Made by a program: the position numbers and the translations under genes
The notes under the pieces: model-generated
The model's input: the letters and a program-made list of their open reading frames with translations, nothing else
Told to the model about the DNA's origin: nothing
Databases searched by the model: none
In this document: piece by piece, positions 1 to 10,236 of the stretch
How the letters are laid out: each line of letters starts with the position of its first letter
How positions within the stretch are numbered: the first letter of the stretch is position 1
DNA from: Butyriboletus loyo
Taxonomy: Eukaryota > Basidiomycota > Agaricomycetes > Boletales > Boletaceae
NCBI GenBank assembly: GCA_038093515.1
Contig: JBBPSI010000018.1
Coordinates: 124,001 to 188,000 of the forward strand
Direction of reading: 5' to 3'
DNA: 64,000 bases

Positions 1-1903
1 GGTGGCGGAGATCTGCACGCGACTCACCTGCAACAGATCGATTTTGTTTAGGAAAAGTATGATGCTGACGTTCATCAATAGTCTGTTGGAAATAAGGGAT
101 CTCCACAGCAAAAAAGAATCCTCCAGTCGATTCACACTGGAATCCTACAGGTGAGGCATCGTAAGTAGAGGAAAAAATATCCCAAGTGTCTTACCCTACC
201 TCGGCAAGCACCTGATCAAATGCCGAGATTGGCGCCAAAAATATGATCGCGTTCACTGACGGGAGATAAGATAAGATGAAGAGGTAGCGATCACATCGAG
301 CTTACCGTCTTCAAAATACGGAGCCCAGGCATGGCGTTGATTGCGTGCGCCACCGACATCATATACTTTCCAGTCAATGCTGTGCTGGGACTCGGGGATT
401 GAAAAAGTATGTTCCACAACACCCATGGTCTTCAAGCGGGCCTTCAAAACGTCCTCTGCAAGACAACCAAGTCTCGGGACAGTCACTTTACGACAAAAAA
501 GAAAGGCACTCACGATCAATTGGGAAATATCTCAGAGCAGTGATGCGAGTAATCTCATCCAAGAAACTGATCGAATGTAAATTAGTCATCAATAAATAAA
601 ATGAACGTAGTAGATGGAATCACTTACAAGCCACTGCTTTCTTCTATTCTTAGCCCCCTTTCACGCAGTCGTTGCTTGACGCTGGGATCTTTCCAAAGGG
701 CTAGCATTGGTTCGGTACATGCATTGAGTACATGAACAGGATCTGATGGGTCGTCCCACCATCCCTCAATCTCGTTTGTATGAGCACTTTTTGGGCTTCT
801 GATTCTATTACCGAGAGAAAACGCTTTCTTCCAATTAGACCGATAGTGAACACTAACTTCAGACTGTTTCGATTTGGAAGAGCCACCGCTTGAGCCACCA
901 GAGGATGATGTAGAAGGCGACACGGGAGAAAGGGGAAAAGAAGGCTGACGAGTGACAGGGATGGTAACGACAGGTGTTGGACGTCCGTTCTTGGTGACTG
1001 TGCCTTGAGTGCTAAATCCGGTGGTTCCGCTGTTCCAGTCAGATCTCGCGGGAGGTATACGTGTCGGTTCGTCTTCGTCAGGCGAAGAGAGCATTCGTAT
1101 CAGGAGTTCCTCGAGCTCCTTGAGAGGCTCGAGCGCCCGTCGGTATTGTTCGTACTTGGCAACCTGGGTACCCTGACGACGGTTATGTCTTGGCCGAGAT
1201 GCGCTATCAACCTCATCATTGTCGTCATCCTCAGTGTTTGGGGAAATGGCATCCAAAATTCTAGGGGAATATCAATGAGGGCTAGATAAATCAAAGCGGA
1301 AAGCTTGCCTGCGAACGGAACGGACAAGATTCAGGTATACGACAGCACGCCATGCAATACGATCAGCATGGAATGATGCTGGGGCATGCATCAACTGAAA
1401 TTCTGCATCCGTCATAAGTGTCTATTTCGAATGGGGGGCAAGGAAACGAAGGGTGGGGGAGATAAAACGCCAATAGCGATATCATCTGTCTAACAAAGGA
1501 AGTAGTTCTCGCCCATACAAATCGTTCACCGAAATCGGTGCACACATGCCGCGGGCGATAGGGAGCGATGGCGGAACCAAAGCAGGAGGTAAGTCATGCA
1601 GTGGAAGTACAACGGAAGTGGGAAAGGAGTCAAGTAGGGGAGGTACTCACGCTTGAGCGTTGTGCTCTTACCGCTCTCGCTCTGGCCAAGGAGAAGTATC
1701 TTGACCTCCTGCTTCATGCGCAGCTCCTTCTTCTCCTGTCTGAGCATTTCGTCGATGCCATCGCTGACGCGCTTTGCTTCAAGCTCAGCAAAGAGCCTGC
1801 GGTCGCGATCTGCAGGAGACTCGTCTGGGGGAGGCTGGAGCGCCGCCCAGAAAGGATCGGACATGGATCTGCGGCGGTTTGGGACGAGAGGGATGTTCAT
1901 CAT
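1..1903 (-). CDS. Heterotrimeric G-protein alpha subunit, expanded and divergent (3' end cut by window edge)
   Basis: GTP-binding alpha subunit that relays receptor signals at the plasma membrane. I reconstruct seven exons in frame: 1903-1651, 1402-1309, 1260-628, 566-514, 455-306, 255-195 and 136-28, giving 451 residues before the left edge. P-loop GQSESGKST ends exon 1, switch I is ARLKTMG, switch II is DVGGARNQRHAW, and NKID ends the last exon, so about 60 C-terminal residues lie outside. Exon 3 (about 211 aa, Ser-rich) is the helical domain and carries a long insertion; an ordinary G-alpha totals about 350 aa. Two catalytic positions deviate: the third P-loop residue is Ser instead of Gly, and the switch-II Gln is Ala. 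The intron after exon 2 uses a GC donor. An alternative start at the MSDPF methionine (1864) is possible. The family call is firm; the physiological role is unknown. Confidence 0.9.
1261..1308 (-). other. GC-AG intron in the G-alpha gene
   Basis: The exon before it ends CGCAG and the intron begins GCAAGC, ending CCCTAG. Only this noncanonical donor keeps the frame from LVRSVRR into ILDAISPN. GC-AG introns are a known minor class in fungi. Confidence 0.65.
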
Positions 1904-2874
1904 CGTTGTCGACGGACGACGACGAGCACAAGGGGGGGAGGGGAGGGAGAGCGAGCGAGACGCTCTGAAGTGAGATGTGGAAGACAAAGAGAGGAAGAAG
2001 TTGTAGGAAGAGAAGCATTTCCAAACTGGGTAAGCATGGACTCACGTGCTAGTCTGTCTTTGCCCAACACGGTTTTTGTGGAGTGGCGATATAATTCATT
2101 CCGAGTCCGGCTGTCAATACTTACTCCTTCTCGTCTTCGTCCGCTCGTAATCCCTTTGAAACACATCATTTCCCCCCTTTCGATGACTACTCTAGCCACC
2201 CGCCATATTACTTGTTCCGACAAATCAAACGATCTCGTCCGATCACATAATACATTTCCTTGGCTGCGCACTGGCGACCGCGTGAGTCGACGGCCTTATG
2301 TTGCAGTGCATTAACTTCTAGCGCAGGCAGATACCTTTTTCTCGAGGGCTTCTTTCCCATGCATGCGCTCGCCAACAGATATAAGAGTAAGCTGGCGGGA
2401 GTGGTGCTTTGCGGTGCTACCGTGGTAAGTACGGTCAGGTACAGCTTAATCGATAGCGTAACGCCGTGTGCGCAGCGGCTCGCCCGAGGATCTCGCAACT
2501 TGAAACGATTCTGCTTTCCTCACGCGAGTGAGTGCCTTCGATACTCACGCCTCGCTTACCAGGTAACGTCACCAGTACCTTGGCATGCGTTCCTAAGCAA
2601 GCCTTCTAACGTCATAGCGTCACCTTGTACGGACTCGACACCATGAGCGCCGCCTCTTAGGCAGCGAAGGTACTGCTACATACCACCCGCGGAACCTTAT
2701 CAAACTCTCAGGTGGTACCTACGGGTAACACGCTTGTCAAATCAAAAAATTTGGCGCCTGCGGACAAGCTGGATCAAAAAGTGCCCAAACGCGTTCACAT
2801 GACCGGCTGCTCAACGAACGTCATGCATCAAGATTCTATGAAACTTGCGATCCCCAACAATTAGGTGCAATTCC
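1904..2874. other. Upstream region of the G-alpha gene, no supported gene
   Basis: About 970 bases with several overlapping open frames up to 248 codons, most of them antisense to G-alpha exon 1 or without a recognisable domain. One frame at 2260-2646 (+) encodes 128 residues with no motif I recognise. The region probably holds the G-alpha promoter and 5' UTR. I see no convincing TATA element. Confidence 0.4.
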
Positions 2875-3020
2875 ATGATCTGTCTGAGTGGCTTAGGTCT
2901 GATTTATGTCGTTGGACAGCTCTCCATGTCTTATGGGTCAAAAGTGGCGTTTTGCATTCGCACTGTGCCTTGCATCACCATTTGGGCGTCCTTCGATTTG
3001 AATCACATGTTCCGCCGGAA
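2875..3020 (+). other. Possible orphan exon of a membrane protein
   Basis: An ATG-initiated open frame of 48 codons encodes a hydrophobic stretch (CLSGLGLIYVVGQLSMSYG) and ends at a consensus donor GTAAGT (3021). A possible 40-nt intron ends at TAG (3060), but the frame stops soon afterwards, following KCGAPGYV. It sits in a gene-poor stretch upstream of the sugar-transporter pseudogene and may be another gene remnant. I cannot assign a family; the call rests only on hydrophobicity and the splice-like site. Confidence 0.2.
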
Positions 3021-3741
3021 GTAAGTACATTGCAATCCGCGTGTAATTTGCCCTGGATAGATGCGGGGCTCCAGGGTACGTCCAGGAGACCCGGACGTAA
3101 AGGTGTCCAATTGTACCTCGTGGACAGAAGACCCTCACCATCCTTAAACGTGCATGGTTATCGGACTCAATGTCTTTCGCATTGATAGTCGGTTTTCTTC
3201 CCGGCAGTCAACGAAAACCGTATCGTCGATACAAGTCGATGCACTGATGATCAAGGGGCTTTTCATGAAACTCAATCTTGCCGGGTTCTGGCATCCTGCA
3301 TTCTATCGTGCTATACGTGATCGAGATGTATGTTTCTCCCGGCTTTTATTAAATACTCCTTGCAAGATCGGTCCGCCCACGGGCCACCGGGACTGTTTTT
3401 CATATGAACGTGTGGACATGTGGACATTTCGATGCTCATATAGAATACTGGCCAAGAGAGAAAACTGTTTCGCCCTCCGATCCCCCCATCCGCCCTTTAT
3501 CAATGTATCAGAGAAGCAGCATCGTTTTGGCGGAAACAACCCACGTTCCGACTAATCAACGAGTTATGCTTCTTGCGATTTTCATCGCGTTCGGTATGCT
3601 GTAGAAAAATACAATTGGAGGTCTCGTGAGACATCCATGCTTTGATCTCATTTTCAGGAGGTGACTGCTCTCCGCTCACCGACCGGCTTTTGTGAGTCAT
3701 ATACACCATATGTCTGATACATTGATCGAATTCTTCAAACA

Positions 3742-4543
3742 GGTTTCCTCTTTAGTTACGACATTGGTGTGATCTCATTATGTCTGCCCCCAGTTAACCC
3801 GAGCAAAAATTTTATCCCTCCCAAGGGCGTCTTGATCATGCCTGACTTTGTGTGGCGTTTCGGCTAAGTGAGCCTGCTAGTGCATGGGACATACTCCTTG
3901 TCGAGTTCACGCCAGAGTATCATAACATCTCTCCTGTCTGCTGGGTATGTCCTGTTTGCGTTGTTCCGAAATGTCTATTCTCCAATTCTTTTCAGGACGT
4001 TTGTTTAAGAATTGCACCATACATTCGTAGTTTGACGGCGTATTTTCATTCCAGTGGCTCTCTTGCACAAGCATTTAGCATGAGACGACGTGGGTTCCAT
4101 CCTTTTATGGAGTGCTATATTTACTATCGGTGTGGCTATCCAAACGGCAACCACTTACTCGATCGCCCAAATTACGATAGGACGGTTCATTGCTGGCCTC
4201 GGTGTAGGTGCATTGTGTTCCCCACCTTCTCCCCCTCATAAAGCCATCGTGCCTCTTTACAATAGCGAAACGGCACCCAAATCTATTCGTGGAATGATGC
4301 TCGTGTTATATCAGCTTCAGATGATCATTGGCATCTTCCTGAGTTACATCATTGATCTCGGGACCCATACCACCTTTTATATCAGGTGATGACCTGCCTC
4401 ACCCTCTTTTTTGTCGCGATCGTCGCTGAACAGAATCAGGCCTCTAATTTCACAGGTATTTTTCGGTATGTTCGTCCTTGGCTACGTCTATGTCTACCTT
4501 GCGATCCCCGAGACAATTGACTCTGGAAGAGGTCAGTCACCCG
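3742..4543 (+). pseudogene. Decayed MFS sugar transporter (hexose transporter family)
   Basis: Ordered fragments of a fungal sugar porter remain, in different frames. They are GFLFSYDIGVIS (first membrane helix, near 3742), VLIMPDFVWRFG (3824-3866), SIITSLLSAG followed by an intron-like gap (3918-3947), GSILLWSAIFTIGVAIQTA (from 4090), GRFIAGLGVGAL, VPLYNSETAPKSIRGMM, then FGMFVLGYVYVYLAIPET (4458-4515). An in-frame TGA falls between QAFS and GSIL near 4080. About 250 residues, covering most of helices 5-11, are missing between 4390 and 4450. A working member is about 500-540 aa. Fragment order and spacing fit a single copy broken by small indels plus one large deletion. No intact paralogue is in the window. 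Confidence 0.75.
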
Positions 4544-5556
4544 TTTAAAGGATCTGAACGGCCCTGTGCATAGGCTGACGAGATGGCGTCAAACCCTGGA
4601 AATCCACCACGACAGGGCATGAGGAGCGGGTAGTAATAAGTAGGCCGGATCTCGTGATGATGGTGACGAAAACATCGCACGACGCGATGAGTCTAGTCAT
4701 TAGCCATTCGCTTGCGATTCAATTCAATTCGACGTTCTGTTCCGCTGAGCGGAACATTTACAAAACTAGCCGAGTCAAAAACGAGCAAAAAGCTCGCCAA
4801 AAGTTCCGTCATCGATAAATCTACCAATCAGAGCTCTCAAATGGGCCTTAAGAGAGTCGTCAAGCGATAACGTTACTGTCTGCTTTGCAGATTAGTACAC
4901 AAAACTACTCCTAATAGAGTCCCGAGGGGTTATCAAATATGCACCTCGCAGATCTGAAAGATCTGGCTAATGGACAGGGCTCTAACACCTGGGTATTATA
5001 ATTGGGTCAGAATACTATGATGGGTCACCATGTCAAGTACTGAACTGAACAGATGCAGCCTGTAGAGCCGACCATGCGCGTGACGATATTCAAACTCCTC
5101 CTCGATACACTGCACCCGATTGGTCTGTTCTATCGCCGTTGGTCCTCTGACATTGAAATCCGGACCTCCGTACCCCGCCACAAGTGTGACCCGACGTGAC
5201 AAAAAGTTGTTTTAGAGGGGTCAAAAACTGGCACTCGTCACATTTGTGGAATCACCAGCAAAAATCTGAAAAGCAAAAGCAAGGGGTACATAGGTTCACT
5301 TCTTCTGAGTTGAAAAAATCCGCTGGCGAGAGGTGGAGGTATCGTTGTTGAAGCACTACAAAATAAAGATCAATTTTTTTGCACCAATTGACTCTTTGTA
5401 TCATGTTTTGAATCTCGTTATCATCATCAGCCTCGGACTCGTCTGTCAATTGGATTTGGGACGAAAGACAAAACGAAGAAGAAGAAAAAGTCCACTTTAT
5501 GATTAGCGTATATAACGTCCCGGGTACAGTACTTGATGAATCATTCACGCAACGCG
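4544..5556. other. Gene-poor stretch between pseudogene and DUS2
   Basis: About 1 kb with only short open frames, including a 68-codon frame at 4996-5202 (-) and a 102-codon frame at 5252-5560 (-), neither with a recognisable domain. The right part probably contains the DUS2 3' UTR. The only structure I noticed is a short hairpin-forming inverted repeat at 4738-4756. Confidence 0.4.
4738..4756. repeat. Short perfect inverted repeat (9-bp arms, 1-base loop)
   Basis: The arms TGTTCCGCT and AGCGGAACA are exact reverse complements around a single G. It lies in noncoding DNA downstream of the sugar-transporter pseudogene. It could be chance, a protein-binding palindrome or a small mobile-element remnant; there are no flanking duplications that I can see. 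Confidence 0.4.
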
Positions 5557-7178
5557 TCACGATCGATGCGACGCGCTGAAAGGTGAGACAGCTTTAGGCG
5601 TTGGAGATGGCGTTATTGCGTCACTCCCTGTGATGATTGCAGGAAGTGGCATGCGCAACAAAGTGCTCGGTCCCAACGGCGCACACGACGTGGGCGGTTC
5701 TGGATTCGGACGCTGAGCTGGTGTCGAGATAGGTCCCTCCTCCTCCTCCAAGTCGTCGTCCGCGTCACACCCATGCATACTGGATGCCTCCAAATTGGCA
5801 GCGTCGAGATCCGTCGGCAAATCATCGATCGTGAGTGGTCTCGGTCGACGTGCCTCGATGGCGGAGACAGCGTCCGCAAAGTCTGTCTCCCCAGTCCATT
5901 CTCCGACAATTTCTGTGAGATCGTCGTACCCCTTTGCGGTGACGATCTGGGTCTTGAATTGGTGCGCTTCAGATTTGGAGCGTTCAGTGCGAGGGGCTTT
6001 GAATTGGCTGACACAGAACTTGGTGAGCGCCCAGTGATTATCTAGGTATCTTGACTGCCAAATGCATGAAATGCTGAAGGATACGGACGTTGCAGCACTC
6101 GGCTTACCAGTCGCAGATACGATGGTATGAGCGTAGTTTCTACATCCATGAGAGGCATTGAGGAAAAACACGTTGGATTTGATTCGGCGGCAGTGGCGAT
6201 CATCACAGAAGATGCCCCTGGAGAAACGGTCAGATCAGGATACGCCCAAGTATTGTACCCACCAGTCAGCTTCTTTACTCGTTTCGCATCGCCCCATCCT
6301 TTACAATCGCCATTCTCTATGACAGCAATATCCACACCGAGTCCTTGTACGAACTCGACGATCTCCCTAAGCCTATCCACCGACGCCGCCTCTCCTTTTC
6401 GCATACCCCTCGTCCGACAATGCACGGTCAACGCACTTACGCCAGTCCCTACGATCCTCTCGACGAGCTTCTTCGTTTCCTCTTGCGTCGGTAATAGGCG
6501 AATCTTTGCCGACACGGTAATCTGAGGGGGAAGTTCGTTTCGCAAGGCCGTCAAGATGTCACACAAGAGATCTGGATTGGTTAGCAACGCAGCACCCATC
6601 CCTGAATGTGTACTAAACGGTTTCGGACAACCACAGTTGAGATCAATGCCCGAGACGTCTTGGACGACAGTTTTAGCGGCCCGGACGGCGAGTTCAGGGG
6701 AAGCGGACCCAATTTGGTAGATGAGGTAGGGTCTTTCGGTCGGGTGGGTTGTAAACACGGCGCGCGTTTTGCCGTGGTAGGATACGACGCCGGTGGAGGC
6801 TGACAGAGGGGTGAGTGGGAGGATAGGCCGAGGAGAGGTACTTACGGTCGACGACGCGTTCTGTGTGTAAGATGGCCTTGTCTACGATTTCGGGGCCCCA
6901 GACGAGGGTTGCGCCATGTTTGAGGGCGGTCAAACGAGTTGGTACTGTGACATGTGGAAGTGCATGAGTCGATGATATGGCAGGGGAATCTGGGTTGGCG
7001 TACGGGCACCGGAGCGAACCATCGGGGCCAGAAAGACGCCATTCCTGAAAGACTCGGGGGTGAGATGCCCGAGTCTCTGACGTTTCGTTGCGGGTTCGTC
7101 TCCCAGTACCGGCGAGCTAGACATTTCGCGGCGAGACATGGCTCTTGAAAGAAGGGATGGTATCGGACGGCGGAACAT
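5557..7178 (-). CDS. DUS2: tRNA-dihydrouridine(20) synthase, DUS2 family
   Basis: Flavoenzyme that reduces uridine 20 in the tRNA D-loop using NAD(P)H. After removing four introns the protein reads through FLAPMVRSGALPTRL, LKHGATLVWGPEIVDKAI, LIYQIGSASPELAV, then VSGIDLNCGCPKPFSTHSG, which holds the catalytic Cys of the GCP motif. VSAKIRLL, LTVHCRTRGMRKGE and AVIENGDCKG follow, then VMIATAAESNP. The C-terminal part (LDNHWALTKFCVSQFK) is the helical tRNA-binding domain, followed by an acidic, Pro-rich tail of roughly 100 residues. The first in-frame ATG is 7178, giving MFRRPIPS; a downstream ATG at MSSSPVLG is possible. It is transcribed divergently from the RidA gene, with 84 bp between start codons. 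Confidence 0.92.
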
Positions 7179-7262
7179 CAAAACGAACAGATCTACCAAA
7201 ATGGTTTATTGCTATGTAAGTCCATTACTTATGTATAGCATTAGACACGGTTTGACCAATCG
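7179..7262. promoter_or_regulatory. 84-bp divergent promoter between DUS2 and RidA/MMF1 genes
   Basis: Only 84 bases separate the two start codons, so both promoters and 5' UTRs must fit or overlap here, unless either gene starts further downstream. A CCAAT-like element (GACCAATCG, near 7253-7261) lies directly before the RidA ATG. No TATA box is obvious. Confidence 0.45.
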
Positions 7263-7999
7263 ATGATTATCGCTCGATCCTTGTCAAACCCATCTCTCCG
7301 TCTCTACTCGACTACTGCACGTCGCACGTTCGCATTCCCCTCGTATACTCCCCTCAGGCCAATGTCGACGGTCACCACACACCATTCCCTGACGCCCGTC
7401 TCGACCACGGGTACGTCTCACACACATTTACATTTACCCGTCGTATCTAACCCTGCCTTTTGTCTCCAGCCGCCGCCGCCGCACTCGGTCCCTATTCCCA
7501 GGCAATCAAAGCCGGCGACCTCGTCTTCGTTTCCGGCTGCATACCAATCAATCCCTCCACCGCAGAAATCGTTGCGGGAGGCATCATCCCACAAACCGAA
7601 CAAGCACTCTCCAACCTCGAAGCCATCCTCGAAGCCAGCGGTTCCGACTTCGGTCGCGTCGTCAAAACAACCGTGAGTGTTTGAGACGATCACCCCTTTG
7701 ACGCTGACCACTCAGCCTCACGTTCCATCCATCTTGCAATGTATCGCGTGTGGTGTACTGTGTGTTTTTCTTTGTGATGATAGTTGTTCTTGAAGGACAT
7801 GAACCACTTTGTCACCGTCAATGACACCTATGCCAAGTTCTTTGGGAACCACAAGCCTGCGCGTTCCACTGTCGAGGTTGCTCGACTCCCCAAGGACGTT
7901 CTCTTTGAAATCGAATGCATTGCAAGGTGTGTCGCAGAGCCCTCTCATCGTACATGGAATCCTTATCCATTTCGGACTCTTAACAGTCTGAAGAACTAA
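7263..7999 (+). CDS. Mitochondrial RidA/YjgF/UK114 family protein (Mmf1/Hmf1-like)
   Basis: Reactive-intermediate deaminase that hydrolyses 2-aminoacrylate and other enamines from amino-acid metabolism; yeast Mmf1 does this in mitochondria. Four exons: 7263-7410, 7470-7672, 7784-7926 and 7987-7999. The N-terminus [21 protein letters not shown] is Arg/Ser-rich and free of acidic residues, as expected for a mitochondrial presequence. The core holds [18 protein letters not shown], a [16 protein letters not shown] helix, [16 protein letters not shown] and [22 protein letters not shown]. The last contains the substrate-carboxylate-binding Arg of the family. Length (about 168 aa) fits a RidA core plus presequence. 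The final exon adds only four codons. Confidence 0.92.
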
Positions 8000-8616
8000 A
8001 TACGGTATTCATTTTTCAAGCAGCTCGGATGGACCCGATGAACCAGAAAGAAGGCGGTTTTTTCTTTAGAGACACGGTCGCGCGGCGTTTCTCAGGTTAA
8101 AGAAGGTAGAGCGTACGCCGTCGACGGACATTGTAGAGAAGCATTGCTCTGTACAGATATTACAGTGAAATTACAAGCGGAACCTAACAAGTTATCCAAT
8201 GCCCGCCAGACACCCGACACATCGTACCTGAGTGCCAAGGGTCCATGCGACGAATCCATAATATAAATATTCTAAGATGTGCGTGCTGGATATCTATGCG
8301 CAAAGTATATCACCGAGAGTGTGTGCAGGCGTGGGCTAATTTCGGGGCAAGTCAAGTGCACCGAGAATGCATAGAAACAAGTTGGACAAAGCGAAGGAGG
8401 TAAATGGGGTGCCCTGGATTGACATACGGTCAAAGAGAGTGGGTGCGAGTAAGTGTAGCGTAAAAATAATAGAATCAGATGGCAAACACTTCTAATGTCT
8501 ATATCCATGCGTAGGTTGAGCGAAACAAGAATCCGTGATTGCGCGAAGGACATATATCGATCGAGCGGCGGAAAGGAAGCGTGTCCACTAAAACGCGTAG
8601 CGCGGAGTTGTCGACT
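8000..8616. other. Convergent intergenic region (RidA and SKT5 3' ends)
   Basis: About 617 bases between two stop codons facing each other. It should hold both 3' UTRs and polyadenylation signals. Open frames up to about 90 codons overlap randomly and show no domain. Confidence 0.4.
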
Positions 8617-10189
8617 TCACATAATAATACAATCCCTGTTGGCACCATTCTTTCCGTCTGAGCCATCCGCACGCAGGACGACAGACTCCGAGCGGCCTGG
8701 GGCGGGATTACCCTTGAGCCGTTGCTGCGCACGTTTATCACCAAGTTCAGCTGCCTTCTTGTAATAGGATGTGGATCTATGGACACGCCATGAGTCAGTT
8801 CGGATGACAAATAGTGTGACGGACACGTACTCCTGGGGATCTGGCGACGTCCCAATTCCGACTTCGAGAAAATACCCGACGGCGTACATTGCCTTGGCGA
8901 GCCCGGCGTCCGCAGCTTTCTTTGCCCACAGGTACGCTTCGGTGTCCGACTGCGGAAGTACCCCCGGCGAACCGACGAGATACCACGCCGTCAGAGCGAA
9001 ACACGCATCACGATGATTTTGCTGTGCCGCAATATTCTGAGTACCTTGTCAGTGTACGACGCAAATGGATGACCCGAACCAGCAAACGCACATAATAGTG
9101 GATGGAGAGGGCAGGATCTTGAGGGCAACCCAGCTTGCCATACTCATAGAATTCCCCTAATCGGTATGCCGATGGAGCATAGCCAAGTTCTGACGCTTGG
9201 GCGAGGAGTTCAACGGCGTATTCTGTATCCACAAAGACCACGTTGTAAATGCCTTTTTCATGCAAGAGAGACAACTCGTGGAGGGCATGTGGGAACTCGG
9301 CCGTAGCGTGCTCCGCGGAACGTTTGAGCCACTTGACGCCTTCTCTGGGTCGTTTGGCGAGGCCCAGCTCGCCGTTGAGTTCTACTATGCCAAGACGGTA
9401 CATTGCGCCCGGATGGAGTGCGGCGGCCGCTTTGCGGAAGAATTGGAGAGCTTTGGGAGATTCACGCCTGCAACCCCAGCCATTCTCGCAACATGTCCCA
9501 GCACGGTAAGCCGCATCAGGATGGCCGTGCTTTGCGGCAAGCACGAACAAGGGATAGGCGCGATCAAAGTCTTGCTTTCCCTTGTATGTACCGATTCCGT
9601 TTGCGTAGCAGTCTGCGAGGAAGTACTGCGAGGCAGGATGGCCACGGTCAGCGAGACGTTTGAGGAGTCCGAGGGCTTCTGTGACGAGGTTTTCTCTCTT
9701 TTCGATCGCCTTCTCAATGTCCATGATGTTGCCTGGGGTACGCTCCGGTATGGGGTATGTCTTTGAGGCATCGATCATGAACACAGCAAACTCAAATTGG
9801 AGATCGGGATCCTGTGTTTTCTTTGCATTGGCACGGTAGAGTTCGAGGGTGCGGTCGTGTGAGAGGAGGGATGCCTGATTGCCCGGACGGAGATGGGAGT
9901 GATCAAGGAGGGCCCCGTTTGGCTGTGGGGGTGGCGATGGTGCACGGACAGAGCGAGAGGCCTGGATAGAACGGACGGGTGTTTGGTCGACGGGCTGCGG
10001 GGCGTAGAAGTCGTCTGGGACTTGGTTGTGGATGTCGAGTGCGCCGAGGGGGACGTCGTCGGGGTCGTAGGCGGTGTCGGCGGGTTGTTGGAGGGGCGAA
10101 TTGGATGCGAGGGGCTGGCGTTGTCTGTGCGCCTCACCAAAGTCGGGGCCATAGAACGAGTTTGGGCGGGAATGGTCTTGTGAGTACAT
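8617..10189 (-). CDS. SKT5: Chitin synthase activator, Skt5/Chs4 family (Sel1-repeat protein)
   Basis: Activator and bud-neck tether of class IV chitin synthase (yeast Skt5/Chs4). Three exons, 10189-9092, 9036-8831 and 8776-8617, give 487 aa. The N-terminal 110 residues are Pro/Ser/Gln-rich and disordered. From about residue 135 come tandem Sel1-like repeats, for example GHPASQYFLADCYANGIGT, GHPDAAYRAGTCCENGWGC, LHPGAMYRLGIVELNGELG, GYAPSAYRLGEFYEYG and GLAKAMYAVGYFLEVGIG. The protein ends CIIM, a CAAX-type prenylation box, which is also a feature of yeast Skt5. The start is the first ATG (10189). Only 47 bp separate it from the divergent EXO84 start codon. Confidence 0.92.
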
Positions 10190-10236
10190 GTTGGGTGGAG
10201 ACAAGAGGCGTTGACAACTTTATCACCATTACGAGT
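10190..10236. promoter_or_regulatory. 47-bp divergent spacer between SKT5 and EXO84 start codons
   Basis: The two start codons are only 47 bp apart. Unless one gene starts further downstream, the two transcripts must overlap or use very short leaders. I see no TATA box in this short interval. Confidence 0.4.

Noticed and set aside
1568..2314. 248-codon plus-strand open frame opposite G-alpha exon 1
   Set aside because: It lies antisense to well-supported G-alpha coding sequence and intron, is composed of a repetitive Arg/Glu/Leu mixture, and has no recognisable domain.
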